DNA of 64,000 bases from Actinomyces massiliensis 4401292 (GCF_000269805.1 NZ_JH711482.1:602933-666932), one strand, 5' to 3'; shown: positions 24,929 through 34,055, counted from the stretch's first letter. The notes: generated by a model from the sequence alone, not told the origin. A program made the numbers and translations.

Positions 24929-24953
24929 AGTGCCGGATATTCCGCCGTAGGCT
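24925..24953 (+). promoter_or_regulatory. lexA promoter
   Basis: TTGAAG and TAGGCT separated by exactly 17 bp. The predicted leader is about 120 nt. Confidence 0.6.
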
Positions 24954-25078
24954 TGTCACATCAACGCCATCACAGGCCACCGACACGAATTCGAGCCCCT
25001 TAACCAGCCGCATCGCCCGAGCGCCTCCGATTGCAGCGGCCACTGCGCGGGATGGGGCCGAGGAAGGACTGCCCGGCC

Positions 25079-25930
25079 ATGAAAGCCTCCGGCGCCACCG
25101 CCCCGGCCGCCCCGGCCTCGACTTCAGCGGAGGCGGCGCTCGACGCCCTCGATGCTCTCGACGCGCGCGCCCGCGCCGTCTACGAAACCGTCCGGGACGC
25201 CGTCACTGCGCACGGATACCCCCCCTCCATGCGAGAGATCGGCGCCGCAGTCGGCCTGACGAGTCCATCCTCGGTCAAGCACCAGCTCGACAAGCTCGAG
25301 CGGCTGGGGCTGGTTCGGCGCGATCCGAACCGGCCACGCGCCCTCGAAGTCATTCTGCCCGTCCAATCCGCCTCCACACCCGCGGCCGAAACGAAGGCCC
25401 TCGAGGACCCCGAGGCCCCCGAGGATGCTGCGAGCGCTGCGGACACTGCGGCCACCGAGCGCCCCGAGAATCCTGGCCGCCAGCATTCTGCGAACCCCGA
25501 TGACCTTCCTTCGCTGCCCGTGCTGCCCGGCGTAGCCGAGGGCGAGGCCGTCGCCGTGCCCCTCGTCGGGCGGATCGCAGCGGGATCCCCCATCCTCGCC
25601 GAGCAGAGCATTGAGGATGTCATGGCCCTGCCCCGGCGCCTGACCGGCAACGGCGAGCTCTTCATGCTCGAAGTCCACGGCGACTCCATGGTCGAGGCCG
25701 CCATCTGCGACGGGGACTGGGTCGTGGTGCGCACTCAAGCGGACGCGTCCAATGGGGACATTGTCGCAGCCATGCTCGACGACATTGACGGCGCAACCGC
25801 CACGGTCAAAGTCCTCTTCCGCAGGGACGGCCACCAATGGCTCCTGCCCCGCAACCCCGATTATGCGCCGATCCCAGGGGACGAGGCCACGATCATGGGC
25901 AAGGTGGTCACGGTCCTGCGCTCCCTGTGA
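25079..25930 (+). CDS. lexA: SOS repressor LexA
   Basis: Repressor of DNA-damage genes that self-cleaves when RecA is activated, 283 aa. The N-terminal winged helix includes [30 protein letters not shown]. The cleavage bond is Ala168-Gly169 in GRIAAGSP, and the serine-lysine dyad is Ser203 (HGDSM) and Lys244 (TATVKVLF). The linker (about 95-155) is much longer than usual, rich in Ala, Glu and Pro. AGGAAGGA favours the ATG used; another ATG lies nine codons upstream. Targets here are itself, the LysM gene and recA. Confidence 0.96.
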   Translation: MKASGATAPAAPASTSAEAALDALDALDARARAVYETVRDAVTAHGYPPSMREIGAAVGLTSPSSVKHQLDKLERLGLVRRDPNRPRALEVILPVQSASTPAAETKALEDPEAPEDAASAADTAATERPENPGRQHSANPDDLPSLPVLPGVAEGEAVAVPLVGRIAAGSPILAEQSIEDVMALPRRLTGNGELFMLEVHGDSMVEAAICDGDWVVVRTQADASNGDIVAAMLDDIDGATATVKVLFRRDGHQWLLPRNPDYAPIPGDEATIMGKVVTVLRSL

Positions 25931-25984
25931 GCATCGCAAGCATCTGCGAGCACCACAAGCAGTCGGGCGCACCGCGCCCCATCA

Positions 25985-26030
25985 TGCGGTTGGGGTCCCA
26001 TCCCGAGACCGGGATGGGACCCCAACCGCA
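25985..26030. terminator. Long perfect hairpin between convergent lexA and ldh
   Basis: A 20-bp perfect stem, beginning TGCGGTTGGGGTCCCATCCC on the left arm, with loop GAGACC. There is no U-tract on either side. Placement suggests bidirectional termination or an RNA stability element. Confidence 0.6.
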
Positions 26031-26121
26031 CGCCGACTGCACGAACCGCGCCGGCTCGTGCGACAAGCCCTGTGCTATGAGGGCTTATGAGGACGATAGC
26101 TCGGCGCTGCGGAGGCGGGCG

Positions 26122-27126
26122 TCAGTAGCCCAGGCCGCGGGCGACCTCGCGCAGGCGCTCGGCAGAAGCCGTCAGGCGGTCGCGCTCATCCAGGGTCAGG
26201 GGCAGCTCAAGGCGGCGGCCGGCGCCGTCGCGGCCCACAATCGTGGGAACGGCCATGCACACATCGGAAATCCCGTGCCAGTTCTGCAGCACCGGCGACA
26301 CGGTGAGAACCCGCTGCTCGTCGTTGAGAATAGCGCTGATGATCCGCTGAACGGCCAGGCCCACGGCGTAGTTGGTCACGCCCTTGCCCTCGATAATGCG
26401 GTAGGCGGAGCGGACAACGTCGTGGGCGATGCGCTCGCGCTTGGCCTCGTCGAAGACGCCGCCGTCCAGGGTCTTGCCCCACTGGGTGACAGGCACACCG
26501 CCGATCTCGCAGGACGACCACAGCGGCACCTCGGAATCTCCGTGCTCACCGGCGATGTAGCCGTGAATGTTCTGGGTGGCCGTCCCGGTCTCCAGGGAGA
26601 CCAGGTAACGCATGCGGGCGGTGTCCAGAACGGTGCCGGAGCCGAAGACCTGATTCTCGGGCAGGTCGGTGATCTTCTTGGCGCAGTAGGTCACCACGTC
26701 CACCGGGTTGGCCACCGGCAGGAAGATCGCGTTGGGGGCGACCTCGACCAGCTTGGGCAGGATCTTCTCCATGATGCCCACGGTGGCTCCGGCGAGCTCC
26801 AGGCGGGACTGGCCCGGCTTCTGCTTCGCACCCGCGGTGATGGCGATGACATCGGCATCGCGACAGATCTCGGGATCGTCAGAGCCGGACACGGAACCGG
26901 CAGAGGTGAACTGAATCCCCTGCGCGATGTCGAGGGCCTCGGCCTCGACCTTCTCCTTGGCGATATCCTGCAGCACGACCTCGCGGGCGACGCCCTTGGT
27001 CACGCAGGCGTAAGCGAGCGTCGATCCCACGGCGCCCGCGCCGATGATCGCAACCTTGGATGGACGGCCCCCCGGGGCCGTTGGGTAGGAGCCTTGTGCA
27101 CTGTTGGTGATGGTGGCCTCGGACAC
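26122..27126 (-). CDS. ldh: L-lactate dehydrogenase
   Basis: Reduces pyruvate to L-lactate with NADH to regenerate NAD+ in fermentation. The Rossmann motif GAGAVGS is at residues 29-35; ITAGAKQKPGQSRLEL, VANPVDVVTY, GSGTVLDTARMRYLVS and the active-site His195 in IAGEHGDSEVP identify L-LDH rather than malate dehydrogenase. Length is 334 aa. The GTG start has GGAGGA 5 nt upstream; a 32-codon extension is rejected. It is monocistronic, with its own 5' region of about 200 bp. Confidence 0.95.
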   Translation of the reverse strand: MSEATITNSAQGSYPTAPGGRPSKVAIIGAGAVGSTLAYACVTKGVAREVVLQDIAKEKVEAEALDIAQGIQFTSAGSVSGSDDPEICRDADVIAITAGAKQKPGQSRLELAGATVGIMEKILPKLVEVAPNAIFLPVANPVDVVTYCAKKITDLPENQVFGSGTVLDTARMRYLVSLETGTATQNIHGYIAGEHGDSEVPLWSSCEIGGVPVTQWGKTLDGGVFDEAKRERIAHDVVRSAYRIIEGKGVTNYAVGLAVQRIISAILNDEQRVLTVSPVLQNWHGISDVCMAVPTIVGRDGAGRRLELPLTLDERDRLTASAERLREVARGLGY

Positions 27127-27335
27127 GGTCTTCCTCCGAATAGGGTGTTGGCGCGGCAGGAGAGCCGGCCAAGGCAAGAGTACGCGGTTTGCACAGGGCG
27201 GGGGGAGGATCGTCACTATCACGGCTTCGGAAGATGCTGCGCCTGTAAGGCGAAAGCCGGACTCGGCCCGAGAGGACCGCGCACGGATCTCGCCCCGGCC
27301 GGAACGATCGGCGGGCCCCTCGGCGGAGACCGTCG

Positions 27336-29483
27336 TCAGTCCATGACCGCCAGCCGGGACAGTGCGCCCAAGACGACATCACGGTCCCGCGTCGGCCACA
27401 GTCCCGGCATGGATCGGGCCAGGAAAGCGCCGTAGCGGGCGGTGCGCAGGCGCGGATCGAGGACGGCGACGACCCCGCGGTCGTCGGCTCGGCGTATGAG
27501 CCGCCCCGCCCCTTGGGCGAGCAGAAGTGCGGCGTGAGTGGCGGACACGCTCATGAAACCGTTGCCGCCCGCGGCTGCGACGGCCTCGCTGCGAGCCTGG
27601 GCCACGGGGTCGTCCGGGCGCGGGAAGGGGATGCGATCGATGATGACCAGGCGACAGGTGCGTCCGGGAACATCCACGCCCTGCCAGAGGGAAAGGGTTC
27701 CCACCAGGCAGGCGTCCTCGTCAACGGCGAAGGCATCCACGAGGGTCGGCAGCTGGTCGTCGCCCTGGGCGTAAACGGTCAGATCCGTGGCGTTGCGCAG
27801 GACCTCGGCGGCCTCTTCGGCGGCGCGCCGCGAGGAGAACAGGCCCAGCATGCCTCCGCGACTGGCCTCGGTCAGAGCGAGGATCTCATCGAGCGCCGCC
27901 TCGGAGATTTCCCGCCCCGGTCTGGGCAGATGCGTGGGTGTGTAAAGGATGCCCTGGCGGGCATAGTCGAAAGGAGTACCCACGTCCACGCCATCCCACT
28001 GGCCACCGGTCAGCGTCAGCCCCAGGGCACGGGCCATCGGTTCGAAACTTCCGCCCAGGGCCAGGGTGGCCGAGGTCAAGACTGCGGCGCGATCCTCCAG
28101 CAGGGAATCGGCCAGGGAGCCGGCGACGTCGACGGGCGCCAGCGTGAGCCGTGGAGGCTCGGCGCCCATGCGGGGCCGCTCGATCCAGGCGACGTCACGG
28201 CGCTCGCGCACCGAGTCCGACGTCATGCGCGCAATGGCGTCCACCAGATCGGAGACGGCCGTCCGGGCCAGTGCCGCTCCCCCGGATCCCCCGGCACCAC
28301 CGGCATCAGCGCTCCTCTCCCCGGTCTTGACCGCCTCGCGCACATCGGTGAGAGCATGACGAGCCGCGCCGTCCAGCACGAGGAGCGCCTCATGCAGAGC
28401 GGGAGGCAGGCCATCGCTCAAGCGCCCATCGGGCAGGTCGGCCAAAGCGAGCTGCAGCCGCTGACCGGCGGATTCCAACTCGGTGACATGAACCGAGACG
28501 CCTCGCCGTACGGTAGCGGCCACCCGCATGATGGCAGCTGCGGACAGGCTCACGGTGCCCTGGGAGCGGACTCGGTCGGCGAGCGCATGTGCCTCATCGA
28601 CGACCAGAACCCGATGCTCGGGCAGGACCCCTGGATTGCCAGACACGGCGATGCCGAGCATGGCGTGATTGGTGACGATCACGTCGGCCGCCATCGCCGC
28701 GGCCCGGGCGAGCTCGGGGAAGCATTCCTCGCGCAGCGGGCAGGAGGCGCCCAGACACTCAGCTCTGGTGACCGAGACCTGCGCCCAGGCGCGGTCCGAC
28801 ACACCCGGGACGAGATCGTCCCGGTCACCGGTCGTGGTTTCGGCGACCCACTCGCGCAACCGGACGACCTGCTCTCCGACACTGCGACGGCCCGCTTCCC
28901 CGATTCGCCCCGAGACGGTCGCGGCGCCGGCGGAGAAAAGCGCATCGTCGGCGTCGTCGGCTTCCGGATAACCGCCTTGAAGGCGATGACGGCACACGTA
29001 GTTCTGCCACCCCTTGAGCAGCGCGATAGCGGGTCGCAGCCCAGTGACGGCCTCGACGGCGTCGGCGGCCAAGGGGGCGTCCTTGGTCAGGACTTGCCGC
29101 TGAAGAGCAAGCGTGGCCGTGGAGATGACGGCGCGCTCTCCGGACTCAACCGCATGGACCATCACGGGCACGAGGTATCCCAGGGACTTGCCGGTGCCCG
29201 TACCGGCCTGCACCAGCAGGTGCGCCTGATCATCCAGCGCATCGGCCACGCGAGCAGCCATCTCGACCTGTCCGGGGCGAGGAGCGGCACCAAGACGATG
29301 CACAGCCTCGGCGAGGACGCTCAGAGCGCGCCCGCAGGGGTCGCCGGGGTCACCGGAGTTGCCAGGGCTATCTGGGTTATCGGCACGCGAATCCTCTGGA
29401 CCCGCAGAGCCGACGCCCTGCGGCAGGGTCGCTGCGTCCATGCCGTTCGGAGAGCCCGGCACACCGCGGGCGGTAGAGGTCAC
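27336..29483 (-). CDS. DinG-family ATP-dependent DNA helicase (XPD-like, iron-sulfur)
   Basis: Superfamily 2 5'-3' helicase of 715 aa resembling DinG/YoaA. Walker A QAGTGTGKS is at 92-100, the DEAH box at 296-299, and motif VI QGAGRLIRR is near the C-terminus. Four cysteines (Cys164, 243, 248, 254) are spaced as the 4Fe-4S ligands of XPD helicases. The first 50 residues are a Pro/Gly/Asp-rich extension containing repeated GDP/GNS triplets. The GTG overlaps the hflX stop (GTGA), so it is cotranslated with hflX. No LexA box was seen upstream, so damage induction is not supported here. Confidence 0.9.
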   Translation of the reverse strand: MTSTARGVPGSPNGMDAATLPQGVGSAGPEDSRADNPDSPGNSGDPGDPCGRALSVLAEAVHRLGAAPRPGQVEMAARVADALDDQAHLLVQAGTGTGKSLGYLVPVMVHAVESGERAVISTATLALQRQVLTKDAPLAADAVEAVTGLRPAIALLKGWQNYVCRHRLQGGYPEADDADDALFSAGAATVSGRIGEAGRRSVGEQVVRLREWVAETTTGDRDDLVPGVSDRAWAQVSVTRAECLGASCPLREECFPELARAAAMAADVIVTNHAMLGIAVSGNPGVLPEHRVLVVDEAHALADRVRSQGTVSLSAAAIMRVAATVRRGVSVHVTELESAGQRLQLALADLPDGRLSDGLPPALHEALLVLDGAARHALTDVREAVKTGERSADAGGAGGSGGAALARTAVSDLVDAIARMTSDSVRERRDVAWIERPRMGAEPPRLTLAPVDVAGSLADSLLEDRAAVLTSATLALGGSFEPMARALGLTLTGGQWDGVDVGTPFDYARQGILYTPTHLPRPGREISEAALDEILALTEASRGGMLGLFSSRRAAEEAAEVLRNATDLTVYAQGDDQLPTLVDAFAVDEDACLVGTLSLWQGVDVPGRTCRLVIIDRIPFPRPDDPVAQARSEAVAAAGGNGFMSVSATHAALLLAQGAGRLIRRADDRGVVAVLDPRLRTARYGAFLARSMPGLWPTRDRDVVLGALSRLAVMD

Positions 29484-31099
29484 GGAGAAGAAGGGGCCGA
29501 ATCCGCCGCCGCATCGGGCAGAGCGGCGGTCCGCAGCTCAGCGGCCAGAGCGGCATCGGCCCGACCTACGATCCGGGTACCGGTCTCCACGTACTCCACA
29601 ACGTCGATCTCCCCGTCGGTGTGGACGCGGGAGACCAGATCGCCCCGGGAATAGGGCACGACGACGTCGACAGGCACGCTCGGACGCGGCAGCATGGCGT
29701 CAATGCGCGCCCGCAGGTCCTCGATCCCCTCGCCGGTGCGAGCAGAGATCTCGATCGCTCCGGGCAGGCGAGTGCGCAGAGCCGCGCGTGTCACGGCATC
29801 GGTCAGATCGATCTTGTTGAGCACGATGAGTTCGGGAACGTCGAGCGCTCCGGGGATGTCTGCCAGCACTGCCCGTACGGCCGTCACCTGGCCGACGGGG
29901 TCGGGATGGGCGGCGTCGACGATGTGCAGGACGAGGTCCGCGCCCGCCACCTCTTCCAGGGTGGAGCGGAAGGCCTCGATGAGCTCGTGAGGCAGATTGC
30001 GCACGAAGCCCACGGTGTCGGTCAGGGTGTAGACGCGCCCATCGGCGGTCTCGGCACGGCGCACTGTGGGGTCGAGGGTGGCGAACAGAGCATCCTGGAC
30101 CATGAGACCGGCGTCGGTGAGCCGATTCATGAGGGAGGACTTGCCGGCGTTGGTGTACCCGGCGATCGCCACCGCGGGGATGGGGCCACGACGACGCGAG
30201 CCGCGCTTGACCTCCCGCGAGGGCGCCATGGCCCTGATCTCGCGACGGAGCTTGGCCATCCGGTGGCGGATGCGACGCCGGTCGAGCTCGATCTTGGTCT
30301 CGCCCGGTCCACGGCTGCCGATGCCCTGGCCTCCGACGACGCGCCCTCCGGCCTGGCGCGACATGGACTCGCCCCAGCCGCGCAGACGCGGCAGGAGGTA
30401 CTCCAGCTGGGCGAGCTCCACCTGGGCCTTGCCCTCACGGGACTTGGCATGCTGAGCGAAGATGTCGAGGATGAGAGCGGCGCGGTCCACGACCTTGGCA
30501 CCTACGACGTCCTCCAACGCGCGGCGCTGGGAGGGGGCGAGCTCACCATCGACGATGACCGTGTCGGCACCCACAGCGCCAACCATCTCAGCGAGCTCCC
30601 TGGCCTTGCCGGACCCGAGGTATGTTGCGGGGTCGGGGTGGTCGCGCTTCTGAATGAGGGCGTCCAGGACTTGGGAGCCCGCAGTTTCGGAGAGTGCTGC
30701 GAGCTCGGAGAGTGAGGCCTCGGCGTCTTGAGCAGCGTCGAGCACCGAGGCTGCGAGATCGGCGGTGCGGGGCAGGTCCAGCCCGACGAGCACGACCCGC
30801 TCCAAACGGATCTGGCGGTACTCGACTTCGCTGACATCCTCGAGTTCGGTGGTCAGGCTCGCTATGCGGCGGGTGCCGGCGCGCGCCTCGCGCTCCAAGA
30901 GGCCATCATCATCGGCCTCGCGCTGGACGTGCCCACTGGCGGTGGAGGCCAAAGCGGTTCCGGCACGCGAGAGGATCCGGGCGACAACGTCCTCGGCGGT
31001 CGGGGCGGCACCATCATTCCTGTCAACTCCGTCAGCACCGGTATAAGAATCGTCGGAGCCTGCAGACGCAGCGGTATCAGGGGTACGGGATTCGTTCAC
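29480..31099 (-). CDS. hflX: GTPase HflX
   Basis: Ribosome-associated GTPase that splits stalled or heat-damaged ribosomes. The HflX N-terminal domain spans about 70-270 (GLDLPRT...TYLGSGKARELAEMVGAVGADTVIVDGELAPSQRRALE). It is followed by the coiled helix with GGRVVGGQGIGSRGPGETKIELDRRRI and the G domain: G1 GYTNAGKSS (about 318-326), DTVGFVRNLPHELI and NKID. Length is 539 aa from the GTG used, which has AAGGA 6-7 nt upstream; a start 14 codons earlier is weaker. Its upstream region has several perfect palindromes. Confidence 0.94.
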   Translation of the reverse strand: MNESRTPDTAASAGSDDSYTGADGVDRNDGAAPTAEDVVARILSRAGTALASTASGHVQREADDDGLLEREARAGTRRIASLTTELEDVSEVEYRQIRLERVVLVGLDLPRTADLAASVLDAAQDAEASLSELAALSETAGSQVLDALIQKRDHPDPATYLGSGKARELAEMVGAVGADTVIVDGELAPSQRRALEDVVGAKVVDRAALILDIFAQHAKSREGKAQVELAQLEYLLPRLRGWGESMSRQAGGRVVGGQGIGSRGPGETKIELDRRRIRHRMAKLRREIRAMAPSREVKRGSRRRGPIPAVAIAGYTNAGKSSLMNRLTDAGLMVQDALFATLDPTVRRAETADGRVYTLTDTVGFVRNLPHELIEAFRSTLEEVAGADLVLHIVDAAHPDPVGQVTAVRAVLADIPGALDVPELIVLNKIDLTDAVTRAALRTRLPGAIEISARTGEGIEDLRARIDAMLPRPSVPVDVVVPYSRGDLVSRVHTDGEIDVVEYVETGTRIVGRADAALAAELRTAALPDAAADSAPSSP

Positions 31100-31149
31100 A
31101 GCATGTCCTTCTCGTATGCGACGGCCCGGAGCGGTGCTCAACGGGCCTG

Positions 31150-31165
31150 CCCGGACGCGTCCGGG
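31150..31165. promoter_or_regulatory. Perfect 16-bp palindrome upstream of hflX
   Basis: CCCGGACGCGTCCGGG, centred on MluI-like ACGCGT, about 50 bp upstream of the hflX start. Confidence 0.4.
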
Positions 31166-31187
31166 CCCGGCTGGGGGACTTTGTCGG

Positions 31188-31246
31188 GAGCCGGTGACGT
31201 CACGACCACCGGCTCAGCGCATACGAAAGATCCACATGACGTCATG
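31188..31246. promoter_or_regulatory. Paired TGACGTCA palindromes in the hflX upstream region
   Basis: GTGACGTCAC (31194-31203) and CATGACGTCATG (31235-31246) share TGACGTCA, with equivalent bases 42 bp apart. The first copy sits in the loop of a GAGCCGGTG/CACCGGCTC inverted repeat (31188-31196 and 31207-31215). They are candidate paired operators for hflX and/or the divergent membrane-protein gene. Confidence 0.45.
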
Positions 31247-31373
31247 CTAGCGCACAGCTCCCCCCTGCCGGTATCAGGATCTTTCTTGCTAAGGTCCCCG
31301 ATGTGGGTTCCCCGGTCCGCCGGAAGGCCTGTCACCCCTCCTCCGCCTTACGACCTACCCTTGAGGAGATCCC

Positions 31374-31786
31374 ATGTCCAGCATCTACGTCGTCAGAAGA
31401 ACGGCCGCCGAGCAGATCGGCATCGACGCGGGCCTGACGGTCCTGGGCTTCGTCCTTGGCGCCGTCCTCCTGTCCTGGACCGGGGCTGGACGCTTCCTCC
31501 TGTTGACGAGGTCCTCACCATGGGGGCTGTCGGGGTCCTCTTCGTCTTCGGTCTGCGCCTCGTGTGGCGCCTGACCCCCGGCGTCGTCGTCTTCTCCTCC
31601 CGCCCCTGGCTGCTGGTGGGCTGGCTGCTCTTCTATGTCTTCAAGGTCGGGATCGCTCCGCTCGTCGGCGTCGTCGCCTTCCCCTACGCGGTCATCCGCG
31701 ACATCGTCCTCGTGGTGCGGGAACGCCAGGCGAAGCAGTCGGCCCCTACAGCACAAACCCCGAGGCTCCCCGGTACTAACGCATGA
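31374..31786 (+). pseudogene. Small multi-pass membrane protein gene with a frameshift
   Basis: GAGGAG precedes an ATG that opens MSSIYVVRRTAAEQIGIDAG, followed by a hydrophobic helix, then runs out of frame near 31490-31502. The next frame (-1) continues with PVDEVLTMGAVGVLFVFGLRLVW, RPWLLVGWLLFYVFKVG and VVAFPYAVIRDIVLVVRERQ to the stop. Joined, the product would be about 137 aa with about four hydrophobic segments. No slippery heptamer is seen, so a genuine frameshift mutation or a sequencing error is more likely than programmed frameshifting. Family not recognised. Confidence 0.6.
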
Positions 31787-31856
31787 TGTCCGATCGAACC
31801 GGCGCATAGACACACATCGGTTTTGGAGAGTCGCACCCGCACCCGCGCCGATTGGG

Positions 31857-31862
31857 TACGTT
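31857..31862 (+). promoter_or_regulatory. -10 element of the MFS gene, leaderless type
   Basis: TACGTT, 6 nt, then GTG with no Shine-Dalgarno. Confidence 0.45.
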
Positions 31863-31868
31863 GAGCGG

Positions 31869-33314
31869 GTGAGCACTCCCCCGGCCCCGGATCCTTCAGC
31901 GGATGAGCGGGTGGCGCCGCCCTCGGCGAAGGCACTCGTGGGCTCGCGAGTGGGGCGTCTGACCTTGGCGATGCTGGTGATCGAACTCCTGGCGGGTATG
32001 CAGGTCTACATCAACCAGACGGTACTGCCACTGGTGGCAGTGGATCTGGGGGCACGGGCCCACTACGGCCTGGTGACGGCTGCGGCAACGATGCCGACCT
32101 TCCTGACGATGCCGCTGGGCGGAACGATGCTCGCCCGGTGGCGCGCCGACCATCTCATGGCTGTTTTGACCGCACTGCTGGTCGCGGGTGCTGCCGCCGG
32201 GGCGCTGGCGCCGAACGTAGCCGTGTACGTTCTGGGAGAGGTCGTCCGCGGTCTGGCCGCGGGCGCGCTGGCCACCGTCACCATGGGCGCGATGGTCGCG
32301 GGATTGCCCGAGGCGTGGCGACGTGCGTTCCTGGCGGCCAGCTCGGCCATGTGGGTGGTCTCCTCCCTGGCCGGCCCCGTCTACGCCGCCGCTATCAGCT
32401 CAGGGTGGGGCTGGCGATGGGCACTGGTCGCTTACGTGCCCGTACTGGTGGCCGCCCGGCTGGTGATGGCTCGACAGATCCAAGGCTTACGGGTATCTGG
32501 CGGCGACAATGGTAATAGCCGCAACAGCAGGAATAGTGGCAGTGGCAGCGATGGAAACGACGCCCCGCTCATGGCGGCTCTCGCCATGGCCTGCGGGGTG
32601 GCTCTCATCGGGCTGGCGCCGGCGGCATCACCATGGTTCTGGCCGGCCTCAGGCCTCGGCCTGGCGAGCGCGGTCTGGGCCTGCTCGCGGGTCTTCCCCA
32701 CCGGGGTGCTGCGATTGGCGCCCGGGCGCCGGGCGGCACTGGCAACCCTGACGTGGGTCTGCGCCTCTTATTTCGCTCTCGATTTCCTCATCTCCCCAGC
32801 CGGCCATGACGTCCTCGTTCTGGGGCCGGGCGCCGTCGGTTGGGCGCTGACCGCAGCCGGAGTGCTGTGGAGCGCAGTGGCCATGTGGTGCGGAGCCCAC
32901 CCGGCGCGGCAACGACACGTGTACCTGGTGCGGACAGGGCTGGGAGGATTGCTCTTCGCGGTCGGCGGCGGCATCCTCGCTGCGGCCCTCCTGGGCGCGG
33001 CGCCATGGTGGGGCCTGCACCTGGGCTGGGGGCTGTCGGGCCTCGGCATGGGACTGACCCATCAGGACACACTCATTCGCTGCGTGACCGACCCGGTCGA
33101 ATTGGGGCAAAGGAACGACGGAATCTCGCAGGCCCAGTCGGCCACCGCGGTGACGGTGGCGGCGAATGTAGGCGGAGCAACCCTGGGCACATTGGTGACG
33201 ACCCTGGTAGCGCCGACATCGGCCGGAGTCGAGGAGCACCTCGTGGTTCCCGTCGTCGTCGTTGTCACCATCATGCTCAGTGCCACGCCGCTTCTGGCCC
33301 GCCGCGCCGCCTGA
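31869..33314 (+). CDS. Major facilitator superfamily transporter
   Basis: Membrane exporter-type MFS protein of 481 aa with about 12 hydrophobic helices. The first helix pair is LTLAMLVIELLAGMQVYINQTVLPLVAVDLGA, and PLGGTMLARWRADHLMAVL is the loop 2-3 region. The central cytosolic loop (about 210-240) is a Gly/Asn/Ser/Arg run with short repeats (GNSRNSRNSGSGSDGND). Substrate is unknown; the family includes drug and metabolite antiporters. The GTG start follows a TACGTT hexamer by 6 nt, suggesting a leaderless mRNA. It stands alone between a broken membrane-protein gene and an RsmC-like methylase. Confidence 0.82.
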   Translation: MSTPPAPDPSADERVAPPSAKALVGSRVGRLTLAMLVIELLAGMQVYINQTVLPLVAVDLGARAHYGLVTAAATMPTFLTMPLGGTMLARWRADHLMAVLTALLVAGAAAGALAPNVAVYVLGEVVRGLAAGALATVTMGAMVAGLPEAWRRAFLAASSAMWVVSSLAGPVYAAAISSGWGWRWALVAYVPVLVAARLVMARQIQGLRVSGGDNGNSRNSRNSGSGSDGNDAPLMAALAMACGVALIGLAPAASPWFWPASGLGLASAVWACSRVFPTGVLRLAPGRRAALATLTWVCASYFALDFLISPAGHDVLVLGPGAVGWALTAAGVLWSAVAMWCGAHPARQRHVYLVRTGLGGLLFAVGGGILAAALLGAAPWWGLHLGWGLSGLGMGLTHQDTLIRCVTDPVELGQRNDGISQAQSATAVTVAANVGGATLGTLVTTLVAPTSAGVEEHLVVPVVVVVTIMLSATPLLARRAA

Positions 33315-33336
33315 GACTCTGAGCGAAGCCAACCGG

Positions 33337-33342
33337 TAGCCT
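33337..33342 (+). promoter_or_regulatory. -10 element of the RsmC-like gene, leaderless type
   Basis: TAGCCT, 6 nt, then GTG. Confidence 0.5.
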
Positions 33343-33348
33343 CGAGCC

Positions 33349-33954
33349 GTGAGCGAGCACTACTTCACGTCCTCCCCCACCGCAGCAGCTCAAGAACGGC
33401 CCCGTTCCTTCCTCATCCGCGGTCGGGAGCATGCGGTGACGACGGCGGGGGCCGTGTTCTCCCCCAATCATCTCGATCGAGGCACGCAGGTTCTTCTCAG
33501 CCATGTCCCCGATCCGCCGACCACCGGTGTCTTCCTAGATCTGGGTTGCGGCTGGGGCCCGATCGCCCTGGCTCTGGCCGATGCCGCTCCAGAGGCCACT
33601 GTCCTGGCGGTGGACGTCAACGAGCGCGCCGTCGACTTGACGGCCCGCAATACGTCGGCCGCAGGCCTGGGAAATGTCCGCGCCCTACTGGCCGACGACC
33701 TGCTGGCCGAGTTGCGCGGCAGCGCAACGGTGGACCTCATCTGGTCCAATCCCCCGGTACGCATCGGCAAGGAGGCACTGCACTCCCTGCTGCTGACCTG
33801 GCTGGCGCTCCTGTCCGACAATGGCGAGGCATGGTTCGTCGTGCAGAAGAATCTGGGCGCGGATTCCTTGATGGCCTGGCTGAACTCACAGGGCTGGAAC
33901 ACCTCCCGCGAAGCCTCCTCCAAAGGGTTCCGCGTCCTGCACGTGCACCGCTGA
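33349..33954 (+). CDS. RsmC-like class I SAM methyltransferase
   Basis: Small-methyltransferase-domain (MTS) protein of 201 aa. The N-terminus HYFTSSPTAAAQERPRSFLIRGREHAVTTAGAVFSPNHLDRGTQVLL and the motifs VFLDLGCGWGPIALALA and IWSNPPVRIGKEALHSLLLTWL match proteins related to RsmC, which methylates G1207 of 16S rRNA. It lacks the duplicated N-terminal half of enterobacterial RsmC, as usual in actinobacteria. rRNA as substrate is inferred. Leaderless GTG start. Confidence 0.85.
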   Translation: MSEHYFTSSPTAAAQERPRSFLIRGREHAVTTAGAVFSPNHLDRGTQVLLSHVPDPPTTGVFLDLGCGWGPIALALADAAPEATVLAVDVNERAVDLTARNTSAAGLGNVRALLADDLLAELRGSATVDLIWSNPPVRIGKEALHSLLLTWLALLSDNGEAWFVVQKNLGADSLMAWLNSQGWNTSREASSKGFRVLHVHR

Positions 33955-34035
33955 GATCTGCCGCATTGCCTCCGCCAAGGCACCGTCCTGCAATCTCCTC
34001 GAGCCTCACTGGTCCGCGAGCCGCGATTGACTTTC

Positions 34036-34055
34036 TGTACCTACAAGTATGTACA
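34036..34055. promoter_or_regulatory. TetR-type operator overlapping its own promoter
   Basis: Imperfect palindrome TGTAC-n-TAC-nn-GTA-n-GTACA. It fills the space between TTGACT (34027-34032) and the -10, and overlaps the first bases of the -10, as expected for autorepression. Confidence 0.6.

Noticed and set aside
27513-29654. 713-codon plus-strand open frame over the DinG-type helicase
   Set aside because: Antisense shadow of a gene with complete helicase and iron-sulfur motifs.
31374-31574. 66-codon first half of the membrane-protein gene taken as a complete gene
   Set aside because: After codon 42 the frame turns into a Ser/Leu-rich shadow while the adjacent frame continues with membrane helices.
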